Below are positions 9,805-17,336 of a stretch of 64,000 nt of DNA, piece by piece. The notes under the pieces are model-generated. The model did not search any database, was not told the origin of the DNA, and saw nothing but the letters and a program-made list of their open reading frames with translations. The number at the start of each line of letters is the position of its first letter. Position 1 is the stretch's first letter. This stretch comes from Pseudomonas sp. PDM18 (GTDB lineage: Bacteria > Pseudomonadota > Gammaproteobacteria > Pseudomonadales > Pseudomonadaceae), in contig NZ_JACVBX010000001.1 in assembly GCF_014852585.1 (NCBI RefSeq), positions 186,001 to 250,000 on the forward strand. The letters are read 5' to 3'. The position numbers were made by a program, and so were the translations under genes.

Positions 9805-10830
9805 TCAGCTCACATCCTGTTCATCCGGGCGTCCCGCACCCAGATGAGCTACGACAAGCACCAACGGAGCATAGGCCACAATCAGCGCCAGCAAACCCGA
9901 AACATGCCCCAGTGCAGCCAGCAACGCCAGCGGTAACAGCCACAGCAGGTTGATCAAGGTGACCCACAGCGATACCCGCAGATGACTGCCAAAGCGCCGT
10001 GATATGCGCTGGTATGCGTGGCTGCGATGTGCTTCGTAGACGCGCTCGCCACGCATCAGGCGATGCACCAGAGTGAAGGTCGCATCGACGATGAATGCGC
10101 CAAGCAGGATCAACCAGCTCCAGACCAGCGGCTGCGCTACCGACGCCGCCTGCAATGCCAGGCCGCCGAGGATCAACCCCAGGAATCCACTGCCCGCATC
10201 CCCCATGAAGATCCGCGCCGGGGGAAAGTTCCAGACCAGGAACCCCGCCGCCGCCATGCCCAGGATCAAGGGCAACCACACCAGTTGCGACTCGCCGACG
10301 AACCACCCGCAGAGGGCTCCGCCCAGGCAGACGCTGATAGCTTCCAGGCCGGCAATCCCGTCGATGCCGTCCATGAAGTTGTACAGGTTGAGCAGCCAGA
10401 CCAGGAACACCACGCCCAGCAGGTCGCCGGCCAAACCCAGGTCCAAAGGTCCCCACGGCATAGTCAGCGCAGGCAGCCCACCGAGCCAGCCAAGCAGCCA
10501 GAACGCGGCGACAAAATGCCCGAGCAGCCGCCAACGCGCCGGAATATGACGGTGATCGTCCAGGAAACCTATGACCGCAACCAGAGAGCCGGCCGGCAAT
10601 AGGGCCAACAGACTGCGGCCATCCACGGCGCCGAGAACAGCGGCCAGCGGTAGGCAGCCCAGGAAGCCCAACACTATGGCAACTCCGCCGCCGCGGGGCG
10701 TGGGAATCTGATGCGAACTGCGAGCGTTGGGAATATCCATGATGCTGCGCGCCAGTGCGTAGCGGCGCACGCCAGCAGTCATCACCCAGGATGCTATGAA
10801 TACGACCACCAGCAGAATACCCATGCTCAT
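9805..10830 (-). CDS. wbpL: undecaprenyl-phosphate sugar-1-phosphate transferase WbpL (WecA/MraY-like GT4)
   Basis: A 341-residue polytopic membrane enzyme that starts O-polysaccharide chains by moving N-acetyl-6-deoxyhexosamine-1-phosphate onto undecaprenyl phosphate. Family motifs are intact: F-L-D-D (89-92), the catalytic N-F-M-D-G-I-D-G (151-158) and F-M-G-D-A-G-S-G-F (208-216). About ten or eleven hydrophobic helices are visible. Its start overlaps the stop of the upstream epimerase gene by four bases (10827-10830), so the two are translationally coupled, and wbpM follows after 71 bases. In P. aeruginosa WbpL also primes the common polysaccharide antigen, so it may keep a use even without local O-unit genes. 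Confidence 0.92.
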   Translation of the reverse strand: MSMGILLVVVFIASWVMTAGVRRYALARSIMDIPNARSSHQIPTPRGGGVAIVLGFLGCLPLAAVLGAVDGRSLLALLPAGSLVAVIGFLDDHRHIPARWRLLGHFVAAFWLLGWLGGLPALTMPWGPLDLGLAGDLLGVVFLVWLLNLYNFMDGIDGIAGLEAISVCLGGALCGWFVGESQLVWLPLILGMAAAGFLVWNFPPARIFMGDAGSGFLGLILGGLALQAASVAQPLVWSWLILLGAFIVDATFTLVHRLMRGERVYEAHRSHAYQRISRRFGSHLRVSLWVTLINLLWLLPLALLAALGHVSGLLALIVAYAPLVLVVAHLGAGRPDEQDVS

Positions 10831-11789
10831 CGTCCCTGCTCCTGATCACGCCCCTGCGCCGCTTCCCTCAGGGCTTGCTCGACGCTGACCGGCGGAGTCC
10901 AACCCAGTCGACTGCGCGTCGCGGAAATATCCACCTGCAGCGATCCCAGCAAGCGCTGGACCTGCCGGCTCCGCCCGGTCAGCAGCCCGAGCAGGCGCAG
11001 CAGCGCGGCGGGAACCGGCAGCAACCGCGGGCGAACCTCCAAAGCTCTGCTCAGGCCACGGCACAGCTGTGCCGTCGACAAATCTTCGCCGTCGCTAACC
11101 AGAAATACCTGCCCGGCGGCTGCCGGATGACGCGTGCAAAGCACCAGTAGGTCCACCAGGTTATCCCGCGCCACCAGGCTTCGACGATTATCGATAGAGC
11201 CAAAGGGCAACGGCAGGCGACGCTGCAAGGCGCGCATCAGGCTGGCGAAATTGGCCTTCACACCCGGACCATAGACCAGCGGCGGGCGCACCACAGCAAC
11301 TTCGAGCCCGGTCTGGCGGGCCACGTCGAACAAAGCCTGTTCGGCTTCGAGCTTGGATTGCCCGTAAGGGTCCTGCGGTTGCGGCTCGGCGTCGGCAGTA
11401 AAGGGATGACCCGGCGCAGTCTCCTCGCCATTGACCTTGATCGAACTGACAAAGACGAAGCGCTTCGCACCAGCTGCCGCGGTCTGCTGCGCCAGATGCC
11501 GGGTCGCCTCGACGTTCACCGCGCGAAACTCGGCAAGCGGATCCGCCGCCTGCTCGTCCATGACATGAACGCGGGCAGCGCAGTGAATCACCACGTCCAC
11601 CCCTTGCAGGGCCTGCGTCCAGGATTGCGCCACGCTCAACCCGTCGATGAGCGCCACCTCGACACCTTCGGGGTACTGTGCGATGGCGCCACGCTGGGCG
11701 ACGCGAACCTGCACGTTATCTTCCTGGCACAAGCGCGCCAGTACGCCTCGGCCGACAAAACCGCTCGCACCCGTGAGAAGAACCTTCAA
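10827..11789 (-). CDS. NAD-dependent sugar-nucleotide epimerase/reductase (WbpV/WbpK-type)
   Basis: A 320-residue extended SDR. The cofactor motif is G-A-S-G-F-V-G (7-13), the catalytic serine region is V-S-S-I-K (114-118) and the catalytic pair is Y142...K146 (Y-G-Q-S-K). Position before wbpL-wbpM matches wbpV (O6) or wbpK (O5) of P. aeruginosa, which reduce the 4-keto product of WbpM to UDP-QuiNAc or UDP-FucNAc; which one cannot be told here. No ATG gives the canonical N-terminus. I chose a TTG at 11789, directly before K-V-L-L-T-G, with AGG seven bases upstream. An ATG at 11924 would add 45 residues reading over the lapB 3' end and is unlikely. Confidence 0.82.
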   Translation of the reverse strand: MKVLLTGASGFVGRGVLARLCQEDNVQVRVAQRGAIAQYPEGVEVALIDGLSVAQSWTQALQGVDVVIHCAARVHVMDEQAADPLAEFRAVNVEATRHLAQQTAAAGAKRFVFVSSIKVNGEETAPGHPFTADAEPQPQDPYGQSKLEAEQALFDVARQTGLEVAVVRPPLVYGPGVKANFASLMRALQRRLPLPFGSIDNRRSLVARDNLVDLLVLCTRHPAAAGQVFLVSDGEDLSTAQLCRGLSRALEVRPRLLPVPAALLRLLGLLTGRSRQVQRLLGSLQVDISATRSRLGWTPPVSVEQALREAAQGRDQEQGR

Positions 11790-11844
11790 TACAGTACCTG
11801 CAGAACCTGACGCCAGCGGCGTCTTCCATGTTTGAGCGAGCGCG

Positions 11845-12996
11845 TCAGAGCGGCGAAATGACCGGCCGCAGCGCATTCCAAGCGTGGCAACTGGGACATT
11901 GCCAGTGCAGTTCGCGGCCGGCAAAACCGCACTTGCCGCATCGATAGCGCGGCATTGTCTTATACAACCCGATGATTATTGGAGCGATTTTTCCCGTCGC
12001 CGAGTCTTTTTCCGTGTCGCTCCCCACTACTTCCAGGTATTCGCCCACACCTTGCCAGGAGGGATGGCGTTCCACCCGCTCCAGCATTCTTTCGCGCCAG
12101 CTGGAAGAACGCCCCGGCTGCTCGCTGTCGGCCAACAGCGCGAGGATCGCCGGCGGTACTTCCTCGCCCCCTGCCAGCTCGCGCAAACAAGCCAGCACCT
12201 CAGGCCGGGCAAGGCCGTCGTGGCGACGCAACAGCGGAACGATCTCGCCCAGGAAGGCCTTGGCATCGCTCGCCAGTTCGCCGATGGTGGCGACGGCAGC
12301 GGCCGGATCCTTGCGCCACAACTCGCAGTCCAGCCGCATCAGCAGAGCGCGTACACAGCGCTTGTCGACGCGACGAGCCTCGCGCAGCAGCTCCTGCATG
12401 GCACTGCGATCCCCAGTCTTGCCTTTTTCCTGAGCGAGCTCGCAGTAGTAGTTGGCCAGCGCCGCGCTCAACTCGGGCCGGCTCGACACCAGCCGGGCGG
12501 CCAGTTCGATCGCGCGGGACCAATTCTTCTCGCGCTCGCAGATGAGGCGCTGTTCATCCAGCGCCTCAAGCGAGATAGGCTCATCACGCTGCTGGGTCAG
12601 CTCGTCCAGCAACTCCTCGGCGCTGCCGAGCAAGCCGCCGGCAATATAGTCTCGAGCCAGCTCCAGGCGCACTTGCGCCACCAGCGAACCATCTTCGCCG
12701 GCGCGTCCCAGCAGGTCCTGGTGGATGTGAATGGCTTTCTCGATATCGCCACGGCGGCGGAACAGGTTGCCAACGTGAAGGTGGCTTTCGAGCGTTTCCG
12801 GGCTGACGACCAGGCCCTGGGAAAGGCTTTCCAGCGCGTCGTCGGAATGTCGCTCCAGCAGATTGTGCATGCTGTGGACGCGCGCCCGGAGGTTCGACTC
12901 GGACGCTGGCTGGGTTCGGGAAAGAGAGCGACGCCCCATCCACCAGCCGATGGCCAGGGCACAGAAGAAGAACAGCGTGGCGATGACGCTAGGCAT
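11845..12996 (-). CDS. lapB: lipopolysaccharide assembly protein LapB (YciM)
   Basis: A 383-residue inner-membrane-anchored TPR protein. One N-terminal helix spans about 4-20. Several TPR-like helical hairpins with long Leu/Ala patterns follow. The C-terminal rubredoxin-like zinc module carries cysteines at C353, C356, C367 and C370 (C-x2-C...C-x2-C). In E. coli LapB delivers LpxC to FtsH and scaffolds LPS synthesis enzymes. The gene overlaps the lapA stop by eight bases, the standard lapA-lapB pair. It sits between ihfB and the O-antigen-type sugar genes, consistent with LPS quality control. Confidence 0.93.
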   Translation of the reverse strand: MPSVIATLFFFCALAIGWWMGRRSLSRTQPASESNLRARVHSMHNLLERHSDDALESLSQGLVVSPETLESHLHVGNLFRRRGDIEKAIHIHQDLLGRAGEDGSLVAQVRLELARDYIAGGLLGSAEELLDELTQQRDEPISLEALDEQRLICEREKNWSRAIELAARLVSSRPELSAALANYYCELAQEKGKTGDRSAMQELLREARRVDKRCVRALLMRLDCELWRKDPAAAVATIGELASDAKAFLGEIVPLLRRHDGLARPEVLACLRELAGGEEVPPAILALLADSEQPGRSSSWRERMLERVERHPSWQGVGEYLEVVGSDTEKDSATGKIAPIIIGLYKTMPRYRCGKCGFAGRELHWQCPSCHAWNALRPVISPL

Positions 12997-13294
12997 GGTC
13001 CGTCAGCGACTTTTCACGCAGCGCGTCATTCTCCTTGCGGAAACGGGTGACTTCTGAACGCAGCCCGGTCATGCGGACGTGCGTCTTAGCGCGGAAGGGA
13101 ATGCTCAGCAGCAGGCCGATCACGCCGCCGACGATGAAGGCAAGGGAGATGAAGACTACCAGCGGCCACTGCGGCGACTGCCAGCCGAGGAAGGTCAGCT
13201 GCGCGGGCTGCAGGTTTTCAAGGACGAAAACCACGACGACGGCAGCCAGGACGACCAGTGCCAGAATCAGCAGGAAACGTTTTGCCCGAAGCAT
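12989..13294 (-). CDS. lapA: lipopolysaccharide assembly protein LapA (DUF1049)
   Basis: A 101-residue inner-membrane protein with two hydrophobic helices (about 7-27 and 45-67) and the family signature V-F-V-L-E-N-L-Q-P between them. A basic, coiled C-terminal tail follows (R-S-E-V-T-R-F-R). I chose the ATG at 13294 because AGGAG stands five bases before it; a GTG six bases upstream would overlap that site. It is paired with lapB. LapA forms a complex with LapB in the inner membrane that modulates LpxC turnover. Confidence 0.9.
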   Translation of the reverse strand: MLRAKRFLLILALVVLAAVVVVFVLENLQPAQLTFLGWQSPQWPLVVFISLAFIVGGVIGLLLSIPFRAKTHVRMTGLRSEVTRFRKENDALREKSLTDHA

Positions 13295-13327
13295 GGACAC
13301 TCCTTCTTGAAGACGGATACCCCGGGT

Positions 13328-13612
13328 TCATTCGGGTTCGTTGACGCGGTCGCGCAACTCCTTGCCAGGCTTGAAGTGCGGGACGAACTTGCCATCCAGG
13401 CGCACGGACTCGCCGGTCTTCGGGTTGCGGCCGGTGCGCGGCGCACGGTAATGCAGCGAGAAGCTACCGAAACCCCGGATTTCGATGCGATCCCCAGTGG
13501 CCAGAGCCTGGGACATTTGCTCAAGCATGGTCTTGATCGCCAGCTCCACATCCTTTGCGGAAAGCTGCCCCTGATGGGTGACGATTCTCTCGATCAACTC
13601 CGACTTGGTCAT
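13328..13612 (-). CDS. ihfB: integration host factor subunit beta
   Basis: A 94-residue DNA-bending protein of the HU/IHF family. G-F-G-S-F precedes the flexible arm with R[11 protein letters not shown], the DNA-intercalating proline region. The C-terminal helix P-G-K-E-L-R-D is canonical. It works as a heterodimer with IhfA in transcription, recombination and sigma54 activation. In P. aeruginosa rpsA lies directly upstream of ihfB; here the upstream neighbour is instead an azoreductase gene, so the usual rpsA-ihfB linkage is broken. Confidence 0.97.
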   Translation of the reverse strand: MTKSELIERIVTHQGQLSAKDVELAIKTMLEQMSQALATGDRIEIRGFGSFSLHYRAPRTGRNPKTGESVRLDGKFVPHFKPGKELRDRVNEPE

Positions 13613-13730
13613 GGTTTTCCCTTCTTTTTCAAGCGGCTAGATCAGCTCTAGGTTCTTTTAGCATGCTGGTCATGCTTTGAACAGCCCGAACGGGAAGGAT
13701 GTGTTTTCATCCGGTCAAGTAGTTGGCAAA

Positions 13731-13765
13731 TAAAAAATGGCCGATTCCAGGGGAAGGAATCGGCC
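13731..13765 (-). terminator. terminator of the azoreductase gene
   Basis: A perfect 10-base stem GGCCGATTCC / GGAATCGGCC (13739-13748 and 13756-13765) with a 7-base loop, followed leftward by ATTTTTTA. It isolates ihfB from transcription arriving from the azoreductase gene. Confidence 0.9.
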
Positions 13766-13809
13766 ACGATCGCGCCCAGGAGCGGGGGGACGCGCAAACA
13801 GGAAACGGA

Positions 13810-14409
13810 TCAGGCGATGGCGGCGAGCTGCGCCTTGGCCTTGGCCAGGCCCTTCTCGGCGAATTCGCCGCCCATGTTCAGGCCTTCGGCGTGGATGAAG
13901 GTCACGTCATGGATGCCGACGAAACCCAACGCCTGGCGCAGGTACGGCTCCTGGTGATCCAGCGCGCCGCCGGCGTAGACACCGCCACGGCTGGTCAGGA
14001 CGAAGGCACGCTTGCCGGTGAGCAGGCCCTGCGGGCCGGTCTCGGTGTACTTGAAGGTGACGCCGGCGCGCAGCACATGGTCCAGCCAGGACTTCAGGGT
14101 GCTGGGGATGGCGAAGTTGTACATCGGCGCAGCCAGGACCAGCACGTCGGCAGCCTGCAGTTCGGCGGTCAGTTGGTTGGAGCGTTCGAGCGCGGCGCGT
14201 TCGATCTCGCTGTGCTCCTGAGCCGGCTTCATCCAGCCGCCTAGCAGATTGGCGTCCAGGTGCGGCACCTGCTCGACGGCCAGGTCGCGCACCTGGATCT
14301 CGTCGGCCGGGTGAGCGGCCTGCCACTGGGCGATGAAATCGCGGGTCAGTTGGCGGGAAACGGAACCTTCCTGACGGGCACTGCTTTCGATAACCAGGAC
14401 GCGGGACAT
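13810..14409 (-). CDS. azoR: FMN-dependent NADH-azoreductase / quinone reductase
   Basis: A 199-residue flavodoxin-like cytoplasmic enzyme that reduces quinones and azo dyes with NAD(P)H. The FMN phosphate loop is E-S-S-A-R-Q-E-G-S-V-S (8-18). The flavin-contacting M-Y-N-F (96-99) and S-R-G-G (140-143) are canonical. The ATG at 14409 is preceded by GGAGG with eight bases spacing; the more upstream ATG at 14424 overlaps that site. The following genes (small secreted protein, LysR, hydrolase, ppiA, ABC exporter) match the order PA3223-PA3228 as I remember it, which would make this the azoR3 orthologue. Confidence 0.9.
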   Translation of the reverse strand: MSRVLVIESSARQEGSVSRQLTRDFIAQWQAAHPADEIQVRDLAVEQVPHLDANLLGGWMKPAQEHSEIERAALERSNQLTAELQAADVLVLAAPMYNFAIPSTLKSWLDHVLRAGVTFKYTETGPQGLLTGKRAFVLTSRGGVYAGGALDHQEPYLRQALGFVGIHDVTFIHAEGLNMGGEFAEKGLAKAKAQLAAIA

Positions 14410-14550
14410 GGACTGGACCTCCATCGGTCGTTGAATGTGTCGATGGAGGTCATCCTAAAGATGAACAAATCGATAAAAAAGCGTAAATAGTCGCTTCTAA
14501 TTATCGAATAAATTGATTTCTTACCTGACTGCTTCTAGTCTTGGGGGAAC

Positions 14551-14865
14551 TCAGGAAGGGTTGCAGGTCAGCTTGATGCGCAGCTTGATCACTGCGCGGC
14601 TGAAGCTGGAAGTCAGGTTGGCCTCCTTGCCGGGTGCAATGGTCGCCTTGCGCACATGCGGCGTCTCGGGACCGTTGACGAAGACCGCAGTGCAGGTCAC
14701 CGGCTGCTGGCCGCCGTTGCGCAGAAGGATCGCCCCCATCTGGTCACCGATGTCCTGGGTCTCGATATCCACCTCGGTGCCATTGAGGCTCTTTTGCACT
14801 TCGATGGGATAGGCCAGGGCGGTCAGCGGAAGCATGGCCAGAACGGCACAACAGAATTTTTTCAT
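14551..14865 (-). CDS. small exported protein of unknown function
   Basis: A 104-residue protein with a clear signal peptide (M-K-K, hydrophobic core, cleavage after A18 in L-A-Y). The mature part of about 86 residues is predicted to be beta-rich. It has two cysteines that could form a disulfide (V-T-C-T near residue 58 and the penultimate region L-T-C). Upstream sequence has no strong ribosome-binding site. It is divergent from a LysR gene with a 55-base gap. Position suggests equivalence to PA3224. I do not recognise the function; the fold could be a small periplasmic beta sandwich. Confidence 0.7.
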   Translation of the reverse strand: MKKFCCAVLAMLPLTALAYPIEVQKSLNGTEVDIETQDIGDQMGAILLRNGGQQPVTCTAVFVNGPETPHVRKATIAPGKEANLTSSFSRAVIKLRIKLTCNPS

Positions 14866-14920
14866 GGCGGTCTCTTGTAGGTCTTCTGCGGACCGCCAGA
14901 GTAGACAAGAGGAAGCGAGG

Positions 14921-15847
14921 ATGAAAGCGCCCCGCGTTACCCTGGATCAGTGGAGAACCCTGCAGGCCGTGGTCGACCATGGCGGCTTCGCCCAGGCGGC
15001 GGAAGCCCTGCACCGTTCGCAGTCGTCGATCAGCTACACCGTGGCGCGCATGCAGGAGCAGCTCGGCGTGCCGCTGTTGCGCATCGACGGGCGCAAGGCC
15101 GTGCTCACCGAAGCCGGCGAGGTACTCCTGCGCCGCTCACGGCAACTGGTGAAATCCGCCGGCCAGCTGGAAGAGCTGGCCCACCATATGGAGCAGGGCT
15201 GGGAGCCGGAAGTGCGCCTGGTTGTCGACGCCGCCTATCCCACCGTGCGTCTGGTGCGCTCGCTGTCGGCCTTCATGCCGCAGAGTCGCGGCTGTCGCGT
15301 GCTGCTGCGCGAGGAAGTGCTGTCGGGCGTAGAGGAAGCGCTGGTGCAGGGCCATGCGGATCTCGCCATCAGCGGCCTGAACATTCCCGGCCACTTGGGC
15401 GCAGACCTATCCATCGTCGACTTCGTCGCTGTCGCCCACCCCGATCATCCGCTGCATCGCCTGCAACGCGAGGTCACCCACCAGGATCTGGAAACCCAGA
15501 TGCAGGTAGTGATCCGCGACTCCGGCCGCCTGCAACCGCGCGACGTCGGCTGGCTCGGCGCCGAGCAACGCTGGACCGTCGGCAGCCTCGCCACTGCCGC
15601 CACCTTCGTCAGCAACGGCCTGGGCTTCGCCTGGCTGCCGCGACACATGATCGAGCGCGAACTGCGCGACGGCCAGCTCAAGCCCTTGTTGATGAAACAG
15701 GGCGGCGTGCGCGAGAGCCGCTTCTATCTTTATCCGAACAAGGAAAAGCCCCTGGGCCCGGCCACGCAGATACTCGTGGAACTGCTGACCACCTTCGCCA
15801 ACGTGCCCCTCGACGCCCATTTCGCCGCCCCGGAAAGCCCGGCCTGA
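14921..15847 (+). CDS. LysR-family transcriptional regulator
   Basis: A 308-residue regulator. The N-terminal helix-turn-helix is recognisable by [14 protein letters not shown] and [10 protein letters not shown]; the remainder is the substrate-binding-like domain. GGAAGCGAGG precedes the ATG at 14921. It is divergent from the small exported protein and azoR, and upstream of the hydrolase gene in the same direction with a 30-base gap. It could control the azoreductase on one side and the hydrolase on the other. The effector is unknown. Confidence 0.9.
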   Translation: MKAPRVTLDQWRTLQAVVDHGGFAQAAEALHRSQSSISYTVARMQEQLGVPLLRIDGRKAVLTEAGEVLLRRSRQLVKSAGQLEELAHHMEQGWEPEVRLVVDAAYPTVRLVRSLSAFMPQSRGCRVLLREEVLSGVEEALVQGHADLAISGLNIPGHLGADLSIVDFVAVAHPDHPLHRLQREVTHQDLETQMQVVIRDSGRLQPRDVGWLGAEQRWTVGSLATAATFVSNGLGFAWLPRHMIERELRDGQLKPLLMKQGGVRESRFYLYPNKEKPLGPATQILVELLTTFANVPLDAHFAAPESPA

Positions 15848-15877
15848 GCCCACAGCCGCCCGAACAAGGAGCCCGTC

Positions 15878-16669
15878 ATGCCGTTCTTCGACCACGCCGG
15901 TCATCGCCTGCACTACGAGGAAAGCGGTTTCGGCACGCTGGTGCTGCTGGTGCATGGGCTCGGTTCCAGCACCCGCGACTGGGAATACCAGGTGCCGGAG
16001 CTGGAGAAACGTCATCGGGTGATCGCCCTCGACGTACGCGGCCACGGCCAGTCGGACAAACCGCGCCAGCGTTACAGCATCGCCGCCTTCGCCGAGGACG
16101 TGATCGCCCTGCTCGATCACCTGAGCCTGGGACGTGTGCACCTGGTGGGCATCAGCATGGGCGGCATGATCGGCTTCGAACTCGCCACCCGCTGGCCGGA
16201 GCGGCTGAACAGCCTGACCATCGTCAACAGCGCCCCGGAAGTGAAACCGCACAGCCTGCGCGAGTACCTGGAAGTGGCGCGCCGGCTGTTCCTCGCCCAC
16301 GTGTTGGGCCTGGATACGGTAGGCAAGGCGCTGGGCAAGATGCTCTTCCCCAAGCCCGAACAGAGCGACCTGCGCCGCAAGATCCAGCAACGCTGGCCGC
16401 AGAACGACAAGCGCGCCTACCTCTCCAGCCTCCACGCTATCATCGGCTGGGGTGTGCAGGAACGCCTGGCGCGCATAACCTGTCCAACCCTGGTGATCAG
16501 CGCCGACCGCGACTACACCCCGGTCTCGCTCAAGCAGGCCTATGTCGGACGCATGCCCAACGCACGTCTGGTGGTGATCGAGGACTCGCGCCACGCCACG
16601 CCGCTGGACCAGCCGGAAAGATTCAATACCACCCTGCTCGACTTCCTCGAGCAGGTCGACCATCCCTAG
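15878..16669 (+). CDS. alpha/beta hydrolase
   Basis: A 263-residue esterase/lactonase-like enzyme with an intact catalytic triad: nucleophile S93 in G-I-S-M-G-G (91-96), an acid at D210 or D212 (I-S-A-D-R-D) and H239 (D-S-R-H-A). The oxyanion-hole loop is H-G-L-G-S-S (26-31). A helical cap lies around 120-190. AAGGAG precedes the ATG by six bases. It follows the LysR gene closely and precedes ppiA by 23 bases, so it probably lies in one transcript with them. The substrate is not evident. The architecture is also seen in 3-oxoadipate enol-lactonase-like enzymes. Confidence 0.88.
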   Translation: MPFFDHAGHRLHYEESGFGTLVLLVHGLGSSTRDWEYQVPELEKRHRVIALDVRGHGQSDKPRQRYSIAAFAEDVIALLDHLSLGRVHLVGISMGGMIGFELATRWPERLNSLTIVNSAPEVKPHSLREYLEVARRLFLAHVLGLDTVGKALGKMLFPKPEQSDLRRKIQQRWPQNDKRAYLSSLHAIIGWGVQERLARITCPTLVISADRDYTPVSLKQAYVGRMPNARLVVIEDSRHATPLDQPERFNTTLLDFLEQVDHP

Positions 16670-16692
16670 AACCCTCAGGAAACATCCGCCAA

Positions 16693-17259
16693 ATGACCCT
16701 GTTCAAACGCATCCTGCTCGCCGCCTGCTCCCTGGTCCTGGCCGGCTCGGCAATCGCCGCCGACGCCAACAAGCCCCACGTGCTGCTGTCCACCACCTCG
16801 GGTGAAATCGAAATCGAGCTGTACGCCGACAAGGCACCGATTTCCGTGAAGAACTACCTGTCCTACGTCGACAGTGGCTTCTACAACGGCACCATCTTCC
16901 ATCGCGTGATTCCCAACTTCATGATCCAGGGCGGCGGATTCACCGAAGCCATGAAGGAGAAGGACACCCAGGCGCCGATCAAGAACGAGGCCGACAACGG
17001 CCTGCTCAACGAGCGCGGCACCCTGGCCATGGCACGCACCAGCGATGTGAATTCCGCCACCAGCCAGTTCTTCATCAACCTGACCGGCAACGACTTCCTC
17101 AACCACGGCGCCCGCGATTTCGGCTACGCGGTGTTCGGCAAGGTCGTGCGCGGCATGGGCGTGGTCGACCAGATCGCCGGCGTGAAGACCGGCAACCGCG
17201 GCATGTTCCAGGACGTACCGACCACCCCGGTGGTCATCCTCTCCGCCAAGCGTCTGTGA
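16693..17259 (+). CDS. ppiA: periplasmic peptidyl-prolyl cis-trans isomerase A (cyclophilin)
   Basis: A 188-residue cyclophilin with a signal peptide (M-T-L-F-K-R-I, cleavage after A-I-A22). The catalytic core shows F-H-R-V-I-P (69-74) with the essential R71, Q79 in M-I-Q-G-G-G, and the later S-Q-F-F-I-N segment, all canonical for bacterial periplasmic cyclophilins. It speeds proline isomerisation during folding of exported proteins. The ATG at 16693 was chosen because it begins the signal peptide; the frame is open far upstream but that is antisense-style read-through of the LysR and hydrolase region. Confidence 0.95.
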   Translation: MTLFKRILLAACSLVLAGSAIAADANKPHVLLSTTSGEIEIELYADKAPISVKNYLSYVDSGFYNGTIFHRVIPNFMIQGGGFTEAMKEKDTQAPIKNEADNGLLNERGTLAMARTSDVNSATSQFFINLTGNDFLNHGARDFGYAVFGKVVRGMGVVDQIAGVKTGNRGMFQDVPTTPVVILSAKRL

Positions 17260-17336
17260 TTCTGCGGAACCACGGCTGACGGAGGCCATTCAAGGCGAGC
17301 CCAGGACGGGCTCGCCGACACAACCCGAGAGCCATC

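Noticed and set aside
14950-17259. A 769-codon rightward frame covering LysR, hydrolase and ppiA, appearing as a fusion.
   Set aside because: The first part is an off-frame read of LysR and the hydrolase, rich in Arg/Pro/Ala. Only the last 188 codons are real (ppiA), starting at its own signal peptide.
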